This document shows, in pieces, positions 8,572 through 17,172 of a stretch of 64,000 nucleotides of DNA. The position numbers were made by a program, and so were the translations under genes. The DNA comes from CAYMEV01 sp964389675 [NCBI: uncultured Candidatus Sumerlaeota bacterium] (GTDB lineage: Bacteria; CAYMEV01): assembly GCA_964389675.1 (NCBI GenBank), contig CAYMEV010000001.1, forward strand, positions 149,765-213,764, given 5' to 3'. The notes under the pieces were generated by a model. It did no database searches. It was not told where the DNA came from and saw nothing but the letters and a program-made list of their open reading frames with translations. Numbering within the stretch: the first letter of the stretch is position 1; each line of letters starts with the position of its first letter.

Positions 8572-11127
8572 ATGAAGATAGATAAAACCTTTAATGTTAT
8601 TCCATCAATCCCGAAAGAACTGAAGGATCTTGAAATCATAGGCAACAATCTATGGTTCAGCTGGCATCCCGATGCCATAAATCTCTTTCACAGGCTGGAT
8701 CCTGATCTCTGGGAAAAGGTCTCCCATAATCCCGTGGCAATGCTGGGCTCCCTTGATCAGAGCATTTTTGATGAGAGAAGGACTGATGAAGGCTATCTTA
8801 TGCAGCTTGAAAGGGTTAAGAATGATTTTGACAGATATACAGGTTTTAAGACCTCTTATAATTTTAATATAGATGAGCCTATAGACTTTTCCATAGCCTA
8901 TTTCTCCGCTGAATTCGGCTTATCTGACTGCCTCCCCATCTACAGCGGCGGACTTGGGATATTATCAGGAGATCACCTTAAATCAGCGTCTGACCTTCGT
9001 ATTCCCCTTATAGGTGTCGGCCTGCTGTACCAGGAGGGATATTTCCATCAATACCTGAACGCAGACGGATGGCAGCAGGAGACCTACCCGGAAAATGATT
9101 TCAGCAGCCTTCCAATAAAGCTCCTTCGCGATGATCACGGGAATCCATTGTACAATTCGGTAAAAATCCTTAGCAGGGATGTTTTTTTTAAGATATGGGA
9201 AGTTAATGTAGGCAGAATATCCCTTTATCTCCTTGATACAAATACTCACAAAAACAGTATGGAGGACAGGGAAATTACATCCCAGCTTTATGGCGGCGAT
9301 TCTGAAATGAGGATAAAGCAGGAGATCCTCCTTGGAATAGGGGGCACAAAGGCACTGAACATGCTTGATATACATCCCAGCGTTTATCATATGAATGAGG
9401 GCCATTCAGCATTTGCAATACTTGAGAGAATAAACCTTGCAATGAAAAAATACGGCCTTAACTTCAATGAAGCAAAGGAAATGGTCATATACTCTAATGT
9501 ATTCACGACCCATACTCCCGTCCCTGCCGGTGTGGACCGTTTTGAGCCGGAGCTTATAACCAAATATTTTCAGGGATATGTCCCTGAGATCGGCATCAGT
9601 GTGGATGATCTTCTTCAGTTTGGGAGGATAAACCCGTCTTCGAAAAAAGAACCATTCTGCATGCTTGTATTTGCCATGAACTTCTCAGCGTTCAGGAATG
9701 CTGTCAGCAAGCTCCATACCAGGATATCAAAGAATATGTGGGCAAATATCTGGCCTAAATTCCCCAAGGAAGACTCTCCTGTTGACGGTGTCACAAATGG
9801 TATCCATATCCCCTCCTGGATCTCCACCGATATGGGAAGCCTCTATGACAGGTATTTAGGCAGAAGGTGGATGGAAGATCCTGACAATGAAAAGGTCTGG
9901 GACAGGATCAATACAATACCCGATTCAGAGCTTTGGAGAACACATGAAAGAAGGAGGGAAAGGCTTGTCGGCTTTTCAAGGAGAAGGCTTCTAAGGCAGC
10001 TAAAAAACAGGGGGGCATCAAACAGCTATATTGAAAAAAGCGTTGAAGCATTGAACCCGGAAGCCCTGACGATAGGCTTTGCAAGAAGATTTGCAGCATA
10101 TAAGAGGGGAAACCTTATCTTCAGGGACCCTGACAGAATAGCAAGGATACTCCAGAACCACGACAGGCCAGTTCAGATAATCTTCTCAGGCAAGGCTCAC
10201 CCCCGGGATAATGAGGGGAAAAGGATAATAAAGGACATAATACATTTTCTGAAGGAAGAGCCATTCCGGAGCCATGTTGTTTTTATTGAAGACTATGACA
10301 TAAATGTTGCAAGATACATGGTCCAGGGTGTGGATTTATGGATGAATACACCCAGAAGGCCTGAGGAAGCATGCGGAACCAGCGGAATGAAGGCGACAGC
10401 CAACGGGGCGATCAACATGAGCATCCTGGACGGCTGGTGGGATGAGGCATATAATTTCAACAATGGATGGGCAATCGGCAAAGGGGAGGAATATACAGAC
10501 CTTGAACTTCAGGATGATGTTGAAAGCAGGGCTATATATACCCTTCTTGAAGAGGAGGTCGTACCCCTTTTCTATAAAAAGGGCGCCGACAATATATCCA
10601 AAGACTGGGTCAAACTGATGAAGAACAGCCTCATAGGCCTCTGCAAATATTTCAATACCCACAGGATGGTGGAAGATTATCTGCTGAAGTATTATTATCC
10701 CGCTGCAAAGCATTATGATGTCTTTCAGAAAAACCCTGAAAAGAACAAAGAGCTGGCAGAATGGAAAAGCTTTATGAAAAGCGGCTGGAACAATATAAAG
10801 GTGCTCAAGGTAATAACAAAGGAAAATGGCAATTCAGTTAAAATCAATAATCCCTATATAGTTGAAGCACGTATAGATCTCGGCAGCATCAAGCCGGAAG
10901 ACATCCAGGTGGACATTTATTACGGCAGACTGAATCATAAAGCAGAGCTGACCACCAGGGATATATGCCCTATGGTCCTTGAAAGCGCTGCTGATACATC
11001 AGTCTATAATTTCAAGGGCCTGGTTTGCCCCCAGAAAACAGGCAAATTTGGCTTTTTCATAAGGATTCTACCGAAACATCCCCTTCTTTTTGATATATAC
11101 AGCTTAAACCTGGTACACTGGATATAG
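8572..11127 (+). CDS. glgP: Alpha-glucan (glycogen) phosphorylase, DUF3417-containing type
   Basis: This protein of about 851 residues belongs to GT35. An N-terminal DUF3417 segment (NLWFSWHPDAINLF) is followed by SAEFGLSDCLPIYSGGLG, HMNEGHSAF, THTPVPAGVDRF, FARRFAAYKR and GTSGMKATANGA, where the Lys binds PLP. This is the short archaeal/thermophile-type phosphorylase rather than the E. coli type. It releases glucose-1-phosphate from glycogen. I start it at the second ATG (8572) because AAGGAG lies eight bases upstream, while the ATG at 8566 would sit only two bases from it. No other glycogen gene is nearby. Confidence 0.95.
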   Translation: MKIDKTFNVIPSIPKELKDLEIIGNNLWFSWHPDAINLFHRLDPDLWEKVSHNPVAMLGSLDQSIFDERRTDEGYLMQLERVKNDFDRYTGFKTSYNFNIDEPIDFSIAYFSAEFGLSDCLPIYSGGLGILSGDHLKSASDLRIPLIGVGLLYQEGYFHQYLNADGWQQETYPENDFSSLPIKLLRDDHGNPLYNSVKILSRDVFFKIWEVNVGRISLYLLDTNTHKNSMEDREITSQLYGGDSEMRIKQEILLGIGGTKALNMLDIHPSVYHMNEGHSAFAILERINLAMKKYGLNFNEAKEMVIYSNVFTTHTPVPAGVDRFEPELITKYFQGYVPEIGISVDDLLQFGRINPSSKKEPFCMLVFAMNFSAFRNAVSKLHTRISKNMWANIWPKFPKEDSPVDGVTNGIHIPSWISTDMGSLYDRYLGRRWMEDPDNEKVWDRINTIPDSELWRTHERRRERLVGFSRRRLLRQLKNRGASNSYIEKSVEALNPEALTIGFARRFAAYKRGNLIFRDPDRIARILQNHDRPVQIIFSGKAHPRDNEGKRIIKDIIHFLKEEPFRSHVVFIEDYDINVARYMVQGVDLWMNTPRRPEEACGTSGMKATANGAINMSILDGWWDEAYNFNNGWAIGKGEEYTDLELQDDVESRAIYTLLEEEVVPLFYKKGADNISKDWVKLMKNSLIGLCKYFNTHRMVEDYLLKYYYPAAKHYDVFQKNPEKNKELAEWKSFMKSGWNNIKVLKVITKENGNSVKINNPYIVEARIDLGSIKPEDIQVDIYYGRLNHKAELTTRDICPMVLESAADTSVYNFKGLVCPQKTGKFGFFIRILPKHPLLFDIYSLNLVHWI

Positions 11128-11137
11128 AACTGCAGCA

Positions 11138-12043
11138 ATGATAAAAAGCACTCTTAAGCTGTACAGGAAGACAGACTGCATAACATCGGGATACCTTGCC
11201 TTCAGCAGCCTGATGATAGCAGTCTTTCACAGGAACATTAGACACTTTCATATTTTCCTCTCATTAAACCTGCTTTTGATGGTCCTGGTATTTCTTCTGA
11301 TTAATTACAGAAAGAGAAGCAGGAACAGGTTTATTGCTCTTCTCAGGGACTGGTACCCGGTAATCCTGTACACATTTCTTTTCGAAGAGACCGGATGGAT
11401 TAACAGGACCCTGTTCAGCGATTATATAGACAGGTTCTTCATAGGGCTTGAATATAAAATATTCGGGCTCCATCCTGCAATAGAGCTTGGAAGGCTGTTT
11501 GACAATGTATATATAATGGAATACTTTCATTTTTCATACTTTACATATTACCTGATAATCCCGGGACTGGGGTTTCTTCTCTACTATAATAACCGGAAAC
11601 ACTTCCATGAATATCTTTTCGTCTCCTCATTCACATTCTACACATGCTATATCTCCTATATATTTCTGCCTGTTCTTGGCGCGAGGTATTATGCAAATGC
11701 ACCATTCTTCGCAGAGCCTTTCTGGAAAGAGGGTTTCCTGTTCGTGCCTGTAATGAGGTTCATATATTCAGTAGGAGAGGTTGACGGAGCTGCTTTCCCC
11801 AGTTCACATGTAGCCATAGCTGCAGTAATCCTGATTTATGCATACAAATATGCAAAAAAATACCTTGCCCTCTTCTTTGTGGTGGTAGTATCACTGATAA
11901 TCTCTACTGTTTACTGCAGGTTCCATTATCTGATAGATGTAATTGCAGGTATTTTATGGGCTCTGTCAGGCTTCTATTTCGGAAGGAAGCTTTACTTCTC
12001 GTCTCTTTTCGGCTGTGATAATGCAGTACTGGAAAACAGCTAA
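11138..12043 (+). CDS. PAP2-superfamily membrane phosphatase (AUR1/IPC synthase-like)
   Basis: This 301-residue protein has about six membrane segments. The C-terminal half carries the PAP2 phosphatase signature FPSSHVA and, about 55 residues later, RFHYLIDVIAG, with the His and Asp of the last motif. The classical first motif (KxxxxxxRP) is not clear, which fits the PAP2_3/AUR1-like branch. Such enzymes remove or exchange phosphate groups on lipids at the membrane. It starts 10 bases after glgP without a good ribosome site and is probably cotranscribed. Confidence 0.8.
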   Translation: MIKSTLKLYRKTDCITSGYLAFSSLMIAVFHRNIRHFHIFLSLNLLLMVLVFLLINYRKRSRNRFIALLRDWYPVILYTFLFEETGWINRTLFSDYIDRFFIGLEYKIFGLHPAIELGRLFDNVYIMEYFHFSYFTYYLIIPGLGFLLYYNNRKHFHEYLFVSSFTFYTCYISYIFLPVLGARYYANAPFFAEPFWKEGFLFVPVMRFIYSVGEVDGAAFPSSHVAIAAVILIYAYKYAKKYLALFFVVVVSLIISTVYCRFHYLIDVIAGILWALSGFYFGRKLYFSSLFGCDNAVLENS

Positions 12044-12056
12044 AAAAAATATTTTA

Positions 12057-12084
12057 TTGTAATAATTTATTAGCAACATATGAT
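12057..12084 (+). promoter_or_regulatory. Weak candidate promoter before the LcrH-like gene
   Basis: TTGTAA (12057-12062) and TATGAT (12079-12084) are separated by 16 bases in an AT-rich gap. The match is inferred by eye in sequence where chance matches are common. Confidence 0.3.
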
Positions 12085-12176
12085 ATTATAAAATCGATAA
12101 TTTATGTAAACTGATTCCTGTTAGAAAATTTGGTTTTCGTTATATTGAAACCTAAAAATACAAAAGGAGATGAACC

Positions 12177-12671
12177 ATGGAAGAAACCTTATTCAAAGAT
12201 GAGGACCTGAAAGACTTCTTTGACAAAAAGAAAAGTTTTGCAGAAATTGCAGGAATCCCTCCTGAAATGCTCGCTTACTTTGCTGAGATGGCCTATAACC
12301 TCTATGAGCAGGGCCAGTATGAGGATGCCAAAAACATTATGGACAAAGTAATTATGATAGAGCCAAATGTTGCATACTCTCATGCATTGTTAGGGGCGAT
12401 CTATCAGAAACAGGAAAAATTCGATGAGGCTGTTGACTGCTATACAAAGGCAATAGACCTGAACCCGGAAGAGCTGCCGGCACTTGTTAACAGAGGAGAG
12501 CTTTATCTTCAGAGTTCAAAGTTTGACGAAGCTGCAAAGGACCTTGAAAAGGCAATAGACCTTGATCCCAAGGGAGAGGACCCTTATGCTCTCAGAGCCC
12601 GTACGCTTGTCCTTGTAACACATGAGCTTTTAGCAGAAGCAGAAAAATTAGCAAAAGAAAAACAGAAATAA
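12177..12671 (+). CDS. TPR protein resembling LcrH/SycD type III secretion chaperones
   Basis: This soluble 164-residue protein has an acidic N-terminal helix and three tandem tetratricopeptide repeats at about residues 42-75, 76-109 and 110-143 (for example AYSHALLGAIYQKQEKFDEA). Length, three repeats and lack of a signal peptide match class II type III secretion chaperones, which hold translocator proteins. TPR proteins are common, so the strongest support is the neighbour: sctV begins 36 bases downstream. A strong AAGGAG lies eight bases before the ATG. It could also be a general TPR scaffold. Confidence 0.65.
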   Translation: MEETLFKDEDLKDFFDKKKSFAEIAGIPPEMLAYFAEMAYNLYEQGQYEDAKNIMDKVIMIEPNVAYSHALLGAIYQKQEKFDEAVDCYTKAIDLNPEELPALVNRGELYLQSSKFDEAAKDLEKAIDLDPKGEDPYALRARTLVLVTHELLAEAEKLAKEKQK

Positions 12672-12672
12672 T

Positions 12673-12694
12673 ACAGGGGGGTAATACCCCCTGT
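12673..12694 (+). terminator. GC-rich hairpin between the TPR gene and sctV
   Basis: The inverted repeat ACAGGGGG / CCCCCTGT (8 bp) has a six-base loop. No T-tract follows, so it is either a weak terminator or attenuator, or it regulates translation. The only purine-rich, SD-like run before sctV (the G-run) is buried in the stem. Confidence 0.55.
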
Positions 12695-12707
12695 CTGATA
12701 CAAATTT

Positions 12708-14816
12708 ATGAAGCTTATCAACTTTAATCAGCTTAAGAGCTCATTCCTTTCAGGCGACCTGAGCCTTGTTTTGAACAGGTATAGCGACCTGCTCCTTGCG
12801 CTTCTGGTAATAGTCATAGTAGGCATGATGATAATCCCTCTGCCGACATGGCTTTTAGATATCCTCCTTACTATAAATATTACCATAGGCGTTGTTTTAC
12901 TGCTTATATCCCTTTATATACCAAATGCCCTTAATATTGCATCATTCCCTACGATTCTTCTTATAACCACACTCTACAGGCTTGCCTTAAATGTTTCCAC
13001 AACAAGGCTTATTCTTCTCTATGCCAATGCCGGTACAGTCGTTGAGAGTTTCGGCGAGTTTGTTGTCAAAGGCAATTATGTGGTAGGTTTTGTAATATTT
13101 CTCATCCTTGTAATCATAAATTTTCTTGTCATATCAAAGGGTGCTGAGAGAGTAAGCGAGGTCTCTGCAAGGTTTGTCCTTGATGCCATGCCGGGAAAAC
13201 AGATGAGCATAGACTCAGACCTGCGCGCGGGGGCTTTTGACCTGAATGAGGCGAGACGACGCAGGACATCTCTTCAGAGGGAAAGCCAGCTTTACGGCGC
13301 TATGGATGGAGCCATGAAATTTGTAAAGGGGGATTCGATTGCAGGAATTATAATAACAATAATAAACATAGTAGGCGGAATCATTATCGGTGTTTTTATG
13401 ATGGACCTCACTATTGTCGATTCCCTTCAGACATTCACACTTTTAACCATAGGTGACGGCCTTGTATCCCAGATACCTGCACTGCTGATATCCACCACAT
13501 CAGGAATAATCGTTACAAGGGTAGCATCAGAAGAAGAAGACTCCAATCTCGGAAAGGATATAGGGACGCAGATACTGGCTCATCCCAAGGCTATTTCAAT
13601 AGCCTCAGGCCTTCTTGTCGCGCTTGCCATTATCCCGGGGCTCCCATTCAAACCGTTTATAATTCTGTCGATATTCACCGGCAGTCTCGGTTACTCCCTT
13701 TACAAGACGAAAAGCCTGAAAGATGCTGAGATGGAGGAAAATGAAGAAAAGGAAGAAACTACTGAGACTTTCTTCCAGCCCTTCAGTATTCCCATAGCCC
13801 TGGATATTGGAAAAGGGCTCTCTCAATACCTGGATCCAAAGGATAAGGGTGAAAAATTCGATTCAGAGCTTCTCCCCATGATGATACAGTATTTCTACTT
13901 TGACATAGGCGTGAAGCTTCCCTATCCACAGATCAGGCTTTATGATCCATATATTGAACCCTTTTCCCTCACTATCCGCATCAATGAGATCCCTGAAGCT
14001 GAATTCAACTATATTGACAAGCATTACCTGGTCGGTGAATCCTGTGAAAACCTCCAGACACTTAAATTTGACGGGATACCGGCTGTAAATCCATCTACAA
14101 AAGCACCTGCAACCTTCGTAAGCGAGGATAAAGTTGAATTTATGAAAAACCTCTTCCCTGTCTGGGGCCCTGATGAATATGCAATATTGTGCCTGGAAGG
14201 GGTATTAAGGAATAAGGCGGCTGAATTCCTCGGCATCCAGGAGGTCCAGGGCATGCTTGATCAGATGCAGAACAGCTTCCCTGCCCTTATAAAGAATACC
14301 ATTCCGAAGATCATCAATATTGACAAACTGACAGAGATATTAAAAAGGCTCGTTTCAGAATCCATTTCAATCCGCGACCTGAGGATCATCCTGGAAGCCA
14401 TTATCAAGCACGGCAAGGGAGAAGAAGACACAGGAAAACTTACTGAAGCTATAAGAAGTGAGATGAAGAACTATCTTACATATAAATACAAAAAGGGAAG
14501 CCCCAGCCTTGTGGTATTCCTGATGTCTCCCGACATGGAAGAAGCAATAAAGAATTCCATTAAATATACCCCGAAGGGAGCATTTTTGACCCTTGACAAT
14601 GAAACCATGACCGCTTTCCTGAAAGGGGTACAGAAGGTTCTGGAAAGCATTCCGCCATCAGCACCCAAACCTGCCATACTTGCATCCCCTGAAACCAGGA
14701 GGTTTGTCAGGATACTGGTTTCCTTTGATTTTCCTGATGTTCCGGTAATCAGCATAAACGATATTGTTCCTGATACTCAGATCCAGCCGATAAGCTATAT
14801 AAAACCGGTTTACTGA
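12708..14816 (+). CDS. sctV: Type III secretion export gate, FlhA/SctV family
   Basis: This full-length 702-residue FHIPEP protein has about eight N-terminal membrane segments (residues 20-325) and the cytoplasmic FHIPEP loop with RRRTSLQRESQLYGAMDGA and MKFVKGDSIAGI. A linker and a C-terminal export-gate domain of about 370 residues follow. The RESQLYGAMDGAMKFVKGD form is closer to non-flagellar SctV than to flagellar FlhA. In such systems nine copies form a ring under the export channel and receive chaperone-substrate complexes. No other secretion gene (sctU, sctR, sctN, sctC) is in the window, so the rest must be elsewhere if it exists. No clear ribosome site precedes the ATG. Confidence 0.92.
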   Translation: MKLINFNQLKSSFLSGDLSLVLNRYSDLLLALLVIVIVGMMIIPLPTWLLDILLTINITIGVVLLLISLYIPNALNIASFPTILLITTLYRLALNVSTTRLILLYANAGTVVESFGEFVVKGNYVVGFVIFLILVIINFLVISKGAERVSEVSARFVLDAMPGKQMSIDSDLRAGAFDLNEARRRRTSLQRESQLYGAMDGAMKFVKGDSIAGIIITIINIVGGIIIGVFMMDLTIVDSLQTFTLLTIGDGLVSQIPALLISTTSGIIVTRVASEEEDSNLGKDIGTQILAHPKAISIASGLLVALAIIPGLPFKPFIILSIFTGSLGYSLYKTKSLKDAEMEENEEKEETTETFFQPFSIPIALDIGKGLSQYLDPKDKGEKFDSELLPMMIQYFYFDIGVKLPYPQIRLYDPYIEPFSLTIRINEIPEAEFNYIDKHYLVGESCENLQTLKFDGIPAVNPSTKAPATFVSEDKVEFMKNLFPVWGPDEYAILCLEGVLRNKAAEFLGIQEVQGMLDQMQNSFPALIKNTIPKIINIDKLTEILKRLVSESISIRDLRIILEAIIKHGKGEEDTGKLTEAIRSEMKNYLTYKYKKGSPSLVVFLMSPDMEEAIKNSIKYTPKGAFLTLDNETMTAFLKGVQKVLESIPPSAPKPAILASPETRRFVRILVSFDFPDVPVISINDIVPDTQIQPISYIKPVY

Positions 14817-14869
14817 TCCTGGCTGAAAATTTTTATAGATTCTTTTTCAAAAATTAATACTATTGCCCT

Positions 14870-17167
14870 ATGGATGCTTCAATTATTATTCCCTGCTATA
14901 ATTCAGAAAATACAATAAAGGAATGTATCGACAGCATAATCCTTGATTCACAGAATACACACCATAATGTGGAGATCATTGCAGTCGATGACGGTTCAAA
15001 CGACAGCACGAGGGATATACTCAGGAGCTACAAGGATGTAAAATATATCTATATCGAGAATATGGGGCCAGCTACAGCAAGGAACAGGGGGGCAGAAACT
15101 GCCAGGGGAGAAATACTTCTTTTTACAGATTCAGACTGCATAGTCCAGCCAGGCTGGATCGATCAGATGCTGATACCCTTCCTTGAAAACAGACACATAT
15201 CTGCAGTAAAAGGCGCCTACAGGACTCATCAGGAAGAGATTACAGCCCAGTTCTGCCAGCTTGAATTCCAGGAAAGATACCGGTTTCTTGAAAGACAGAA
15301 ATTCATTGATTTTGTCGATACATATTCAGCGGCTTTCAAAAAGGATACATTCTGGGAGATAGGCGGATTTAACGAGAGTTTCCCCTATCCGAACAATGAG
15401 GATGTTGACTTGAGCTACAGGATGGCAAGCTACAGCAAGCTTATGGTCTTTAATCCAAAAGCGGTTGTTATACATAAGCACAAAACAAAAGCAATTGATT
15501 ATTTTAAGCTTAAATTCAGCAGGGCTTTCTGGCGGATGGTCGTTTACAGCAAATATCCTGAAAAGATAATCAGGGATTCTTATACGCCATACTCACTCAA
15601 AATTCAGATGATCCTTTTAGATGTTATGATCTTATCGCTTATACTAAGCCCTTTTATTAAACATGCCTTTTCCATTTCTATTGCTGCTTTTGGTTTTTTT
15701 ATCCTGTCATGCATACCTTTTTCTGTAACGGGCCTGAAGAACAGCTTCAGCCTTTTTCTGGTATCATTTCCAATGCTTTTCCTGAGGGCACTGGCATTAA
15801 ATCTCGGCATATTAGCATCCCTTTTCCCTATCAATCTAAATAAGCTGTTGAGCATAGGGCTTATAATTATTGACAGCCTGACAATAATAGCCTCAATAAT
15901 ATTGTCATATATGGCTGTATCCTTTCTGTTATATGGAAGCCTTTTCAGCCCGGGCATTCCGATTAAAAGCTACCTGTATGCAATCCCTGCAGTAATCCTC
16001 CTTTATCTGATAATCCTTCAGAGTTCCGGGCTTTACCACATTCCTCAGAACTGTTCCGGAATATCCTATCTATTCAAGGTTTTCAGCAGTTCCCTGGTGC
16101 TGACTCTCTCGCTTGCTTCAATAAGCTACCTGTTTTTCCTTGATTATTCAAGGGCAGTTCTTGTATTGATATTCCCGACAGTATTCACGATTTCGATAAC
16201 GGCAAGGATACTCTGGTTCAGGTTTTCAGAATTTCTTATCACAAGCGGCTACGGTACAAGAAGGGCTGTAATCGTCGGTATAAACGACACATCCAGGGCT
16301 CTCGCTGAAAAGATGATAAATATCAAAAACCTCGGCTACCGTTTTATCGGCTATATAGCCGGGAGCAGTAATGAAACAGGCCAGGCGAGAATAATAGGCA
16401 ACATAAACAATCTGCCGAATATAATAAAGTCATACAGGATAAATGATGTGTTTTTTTCTGATCCTGAAATATCCACAGATATTATTTTTGATATAATCTC
16501 AAGATCAAGCTATGACATAGCCTCATTCAAGATAGTCACTTCCGCCTCTGACATACTCATAAAAACAGTCGATATCGAGTCCATTTCTGATATACCCCTG
16601 ATCGACCTTAAAAATATACCCCCTTCATTTTTCTATAAGCTGTTAAAAAGGCTTTTTGACCTGGCTTTTGCTCTAATTCTCATTATACCACTTCTCATAC
16701 CGCTTTTCATATTCTATCTTATCCTCATGGCATTCTGTGATGAAGAGCCTGTAATAAAGAGGACCCCCTCCACAGGCTATAAGGAAAAAGCTTTCAATAT
16801 ATTTACTTTCAATATAGACCCGTTAAAGAAAAAGGGTATATTAAAGGGCATTGTATATGGATTATATAAGAGGCTGTACATTTACCAGCTTCCAAAGCTT
16901 TTCAATGTATTCAACGGTACAATGAGTTTTGTAGGCCCAGGGGCGATCCCCAATGATTCTGCAAGGAAGTACAAAAGATGGCAGAGGATCCGGTTTGAGG
17001 CAATACCCGGGATTACAGGCATATCCCAGATAATGAACAGGGATCATAAGGATAATCCGGTAAGGATGCTGGAATATGATTTCTTCTACATCAGGAACCG
17101 CTCCCTTGTAATGGACCTGGCAATACTTGTCAAAACGATAATTTATATGCTGTTTAAGGTATTATAG
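14870..17167 (+). CDS. GT2 glycosyltransferase fused to a degenerate polyprenyl-phosphate sugar transferase
   Basis: There are three parts. Residues 1-230 form a GT2 domain (ASIIIPCYNSE, DDGSNDST, TDSDC, NNEDVDLSYR). Residues about 240-470 hold membrane segments. Residues about 455-765 resemble the back half of WbaP/WcaJ proteins: a Rossmann-like CoA_binding_3 segment (VIVGINDTSRALA), KRLFDLAFA, then LPKLFNVFNGTMSFVGP, PGITGISQI and YDFFYIRN. The essential Asp-Glu of the usual SLDELPQL motif is replaced by Tyr672-Gln673, the KFRTM motif is lost, and the Arg after VGP is Gly. I infer that the C-terminal part is not a normal phosphoglycosyl transferase. The GT2 part looks intact. It lies six bases before the radical-SAM gene. 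Confidence 0.8.
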   Translation: MDASIIIPCYNSENTIKECIDSIILDSQNTHHNVEIIAVDDGSNDSTRDILRSYKDVKYIYIENMGPATARNRGAETARGEILLFTDSDCIVQPGWIDQMLIPFLENRHISAVKGAYRTHQEEITAQFCQLEFQERYRFLERQKFIDFVDTYSAAFKKDTFWEIGGFNESFPYPNNEDVDLSYRMASYSKLMVFNPKAVVIHKHKTKAIDYFKLKFSRAFWRMVVYSKYPEKIIRDSYTPYSLKIQMILLDVMILSLILSPFIKHAFSISIAAFGFFILSCIPFSVTGLKNSFSLFLVSFPMLFLRALALNLGILASLFPINLNKLLSIGLIIIDSLTIIASIILSYMAVSFLLYGSLFSPGIPIKSYLYAIPAVILLYLIILQSSGLYHIPQNCSGISYLFKVFSSSLVLTLSLASISYLFFLDYSRAVLVLIFPTVFTISITARILWFRFSEFLITSGYGTRRAVIVGINDTSRALAEKMINIKNLGYRFIGYIAGSSNETGQARIIGNINNLPNIIKSYRINDVFFSDPEISTDIIFDIISRSSYDIASFKIVTSASDILIKTVDIESISDIPLIDLKNIPPSFFYKLLKRLFDLAFALILIIPLLIPLFIFYLILMAFCDEEPVIKRTPSTGYKEKAFNIFTFNIDPLKKKGILKGIVYGLYKRLYIYQLPKLFNVFNGTMSFVGPGAIPNDSARKYKRWQRIRFEAIPGITGISQIMNRDHKDNPVRMLEYDFFYIRNRSLVMDLAILVKTIIYMLFKVL

Positions 17168-17172
17168 GACAT

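Noticed and set aside
12708-14816. Flagellar FlhA
   Set aside because: The RESQLYGAMDGAMKFVKGD motif and the LcrH-like neighbour favour SctV, and no flagellar gene is present.
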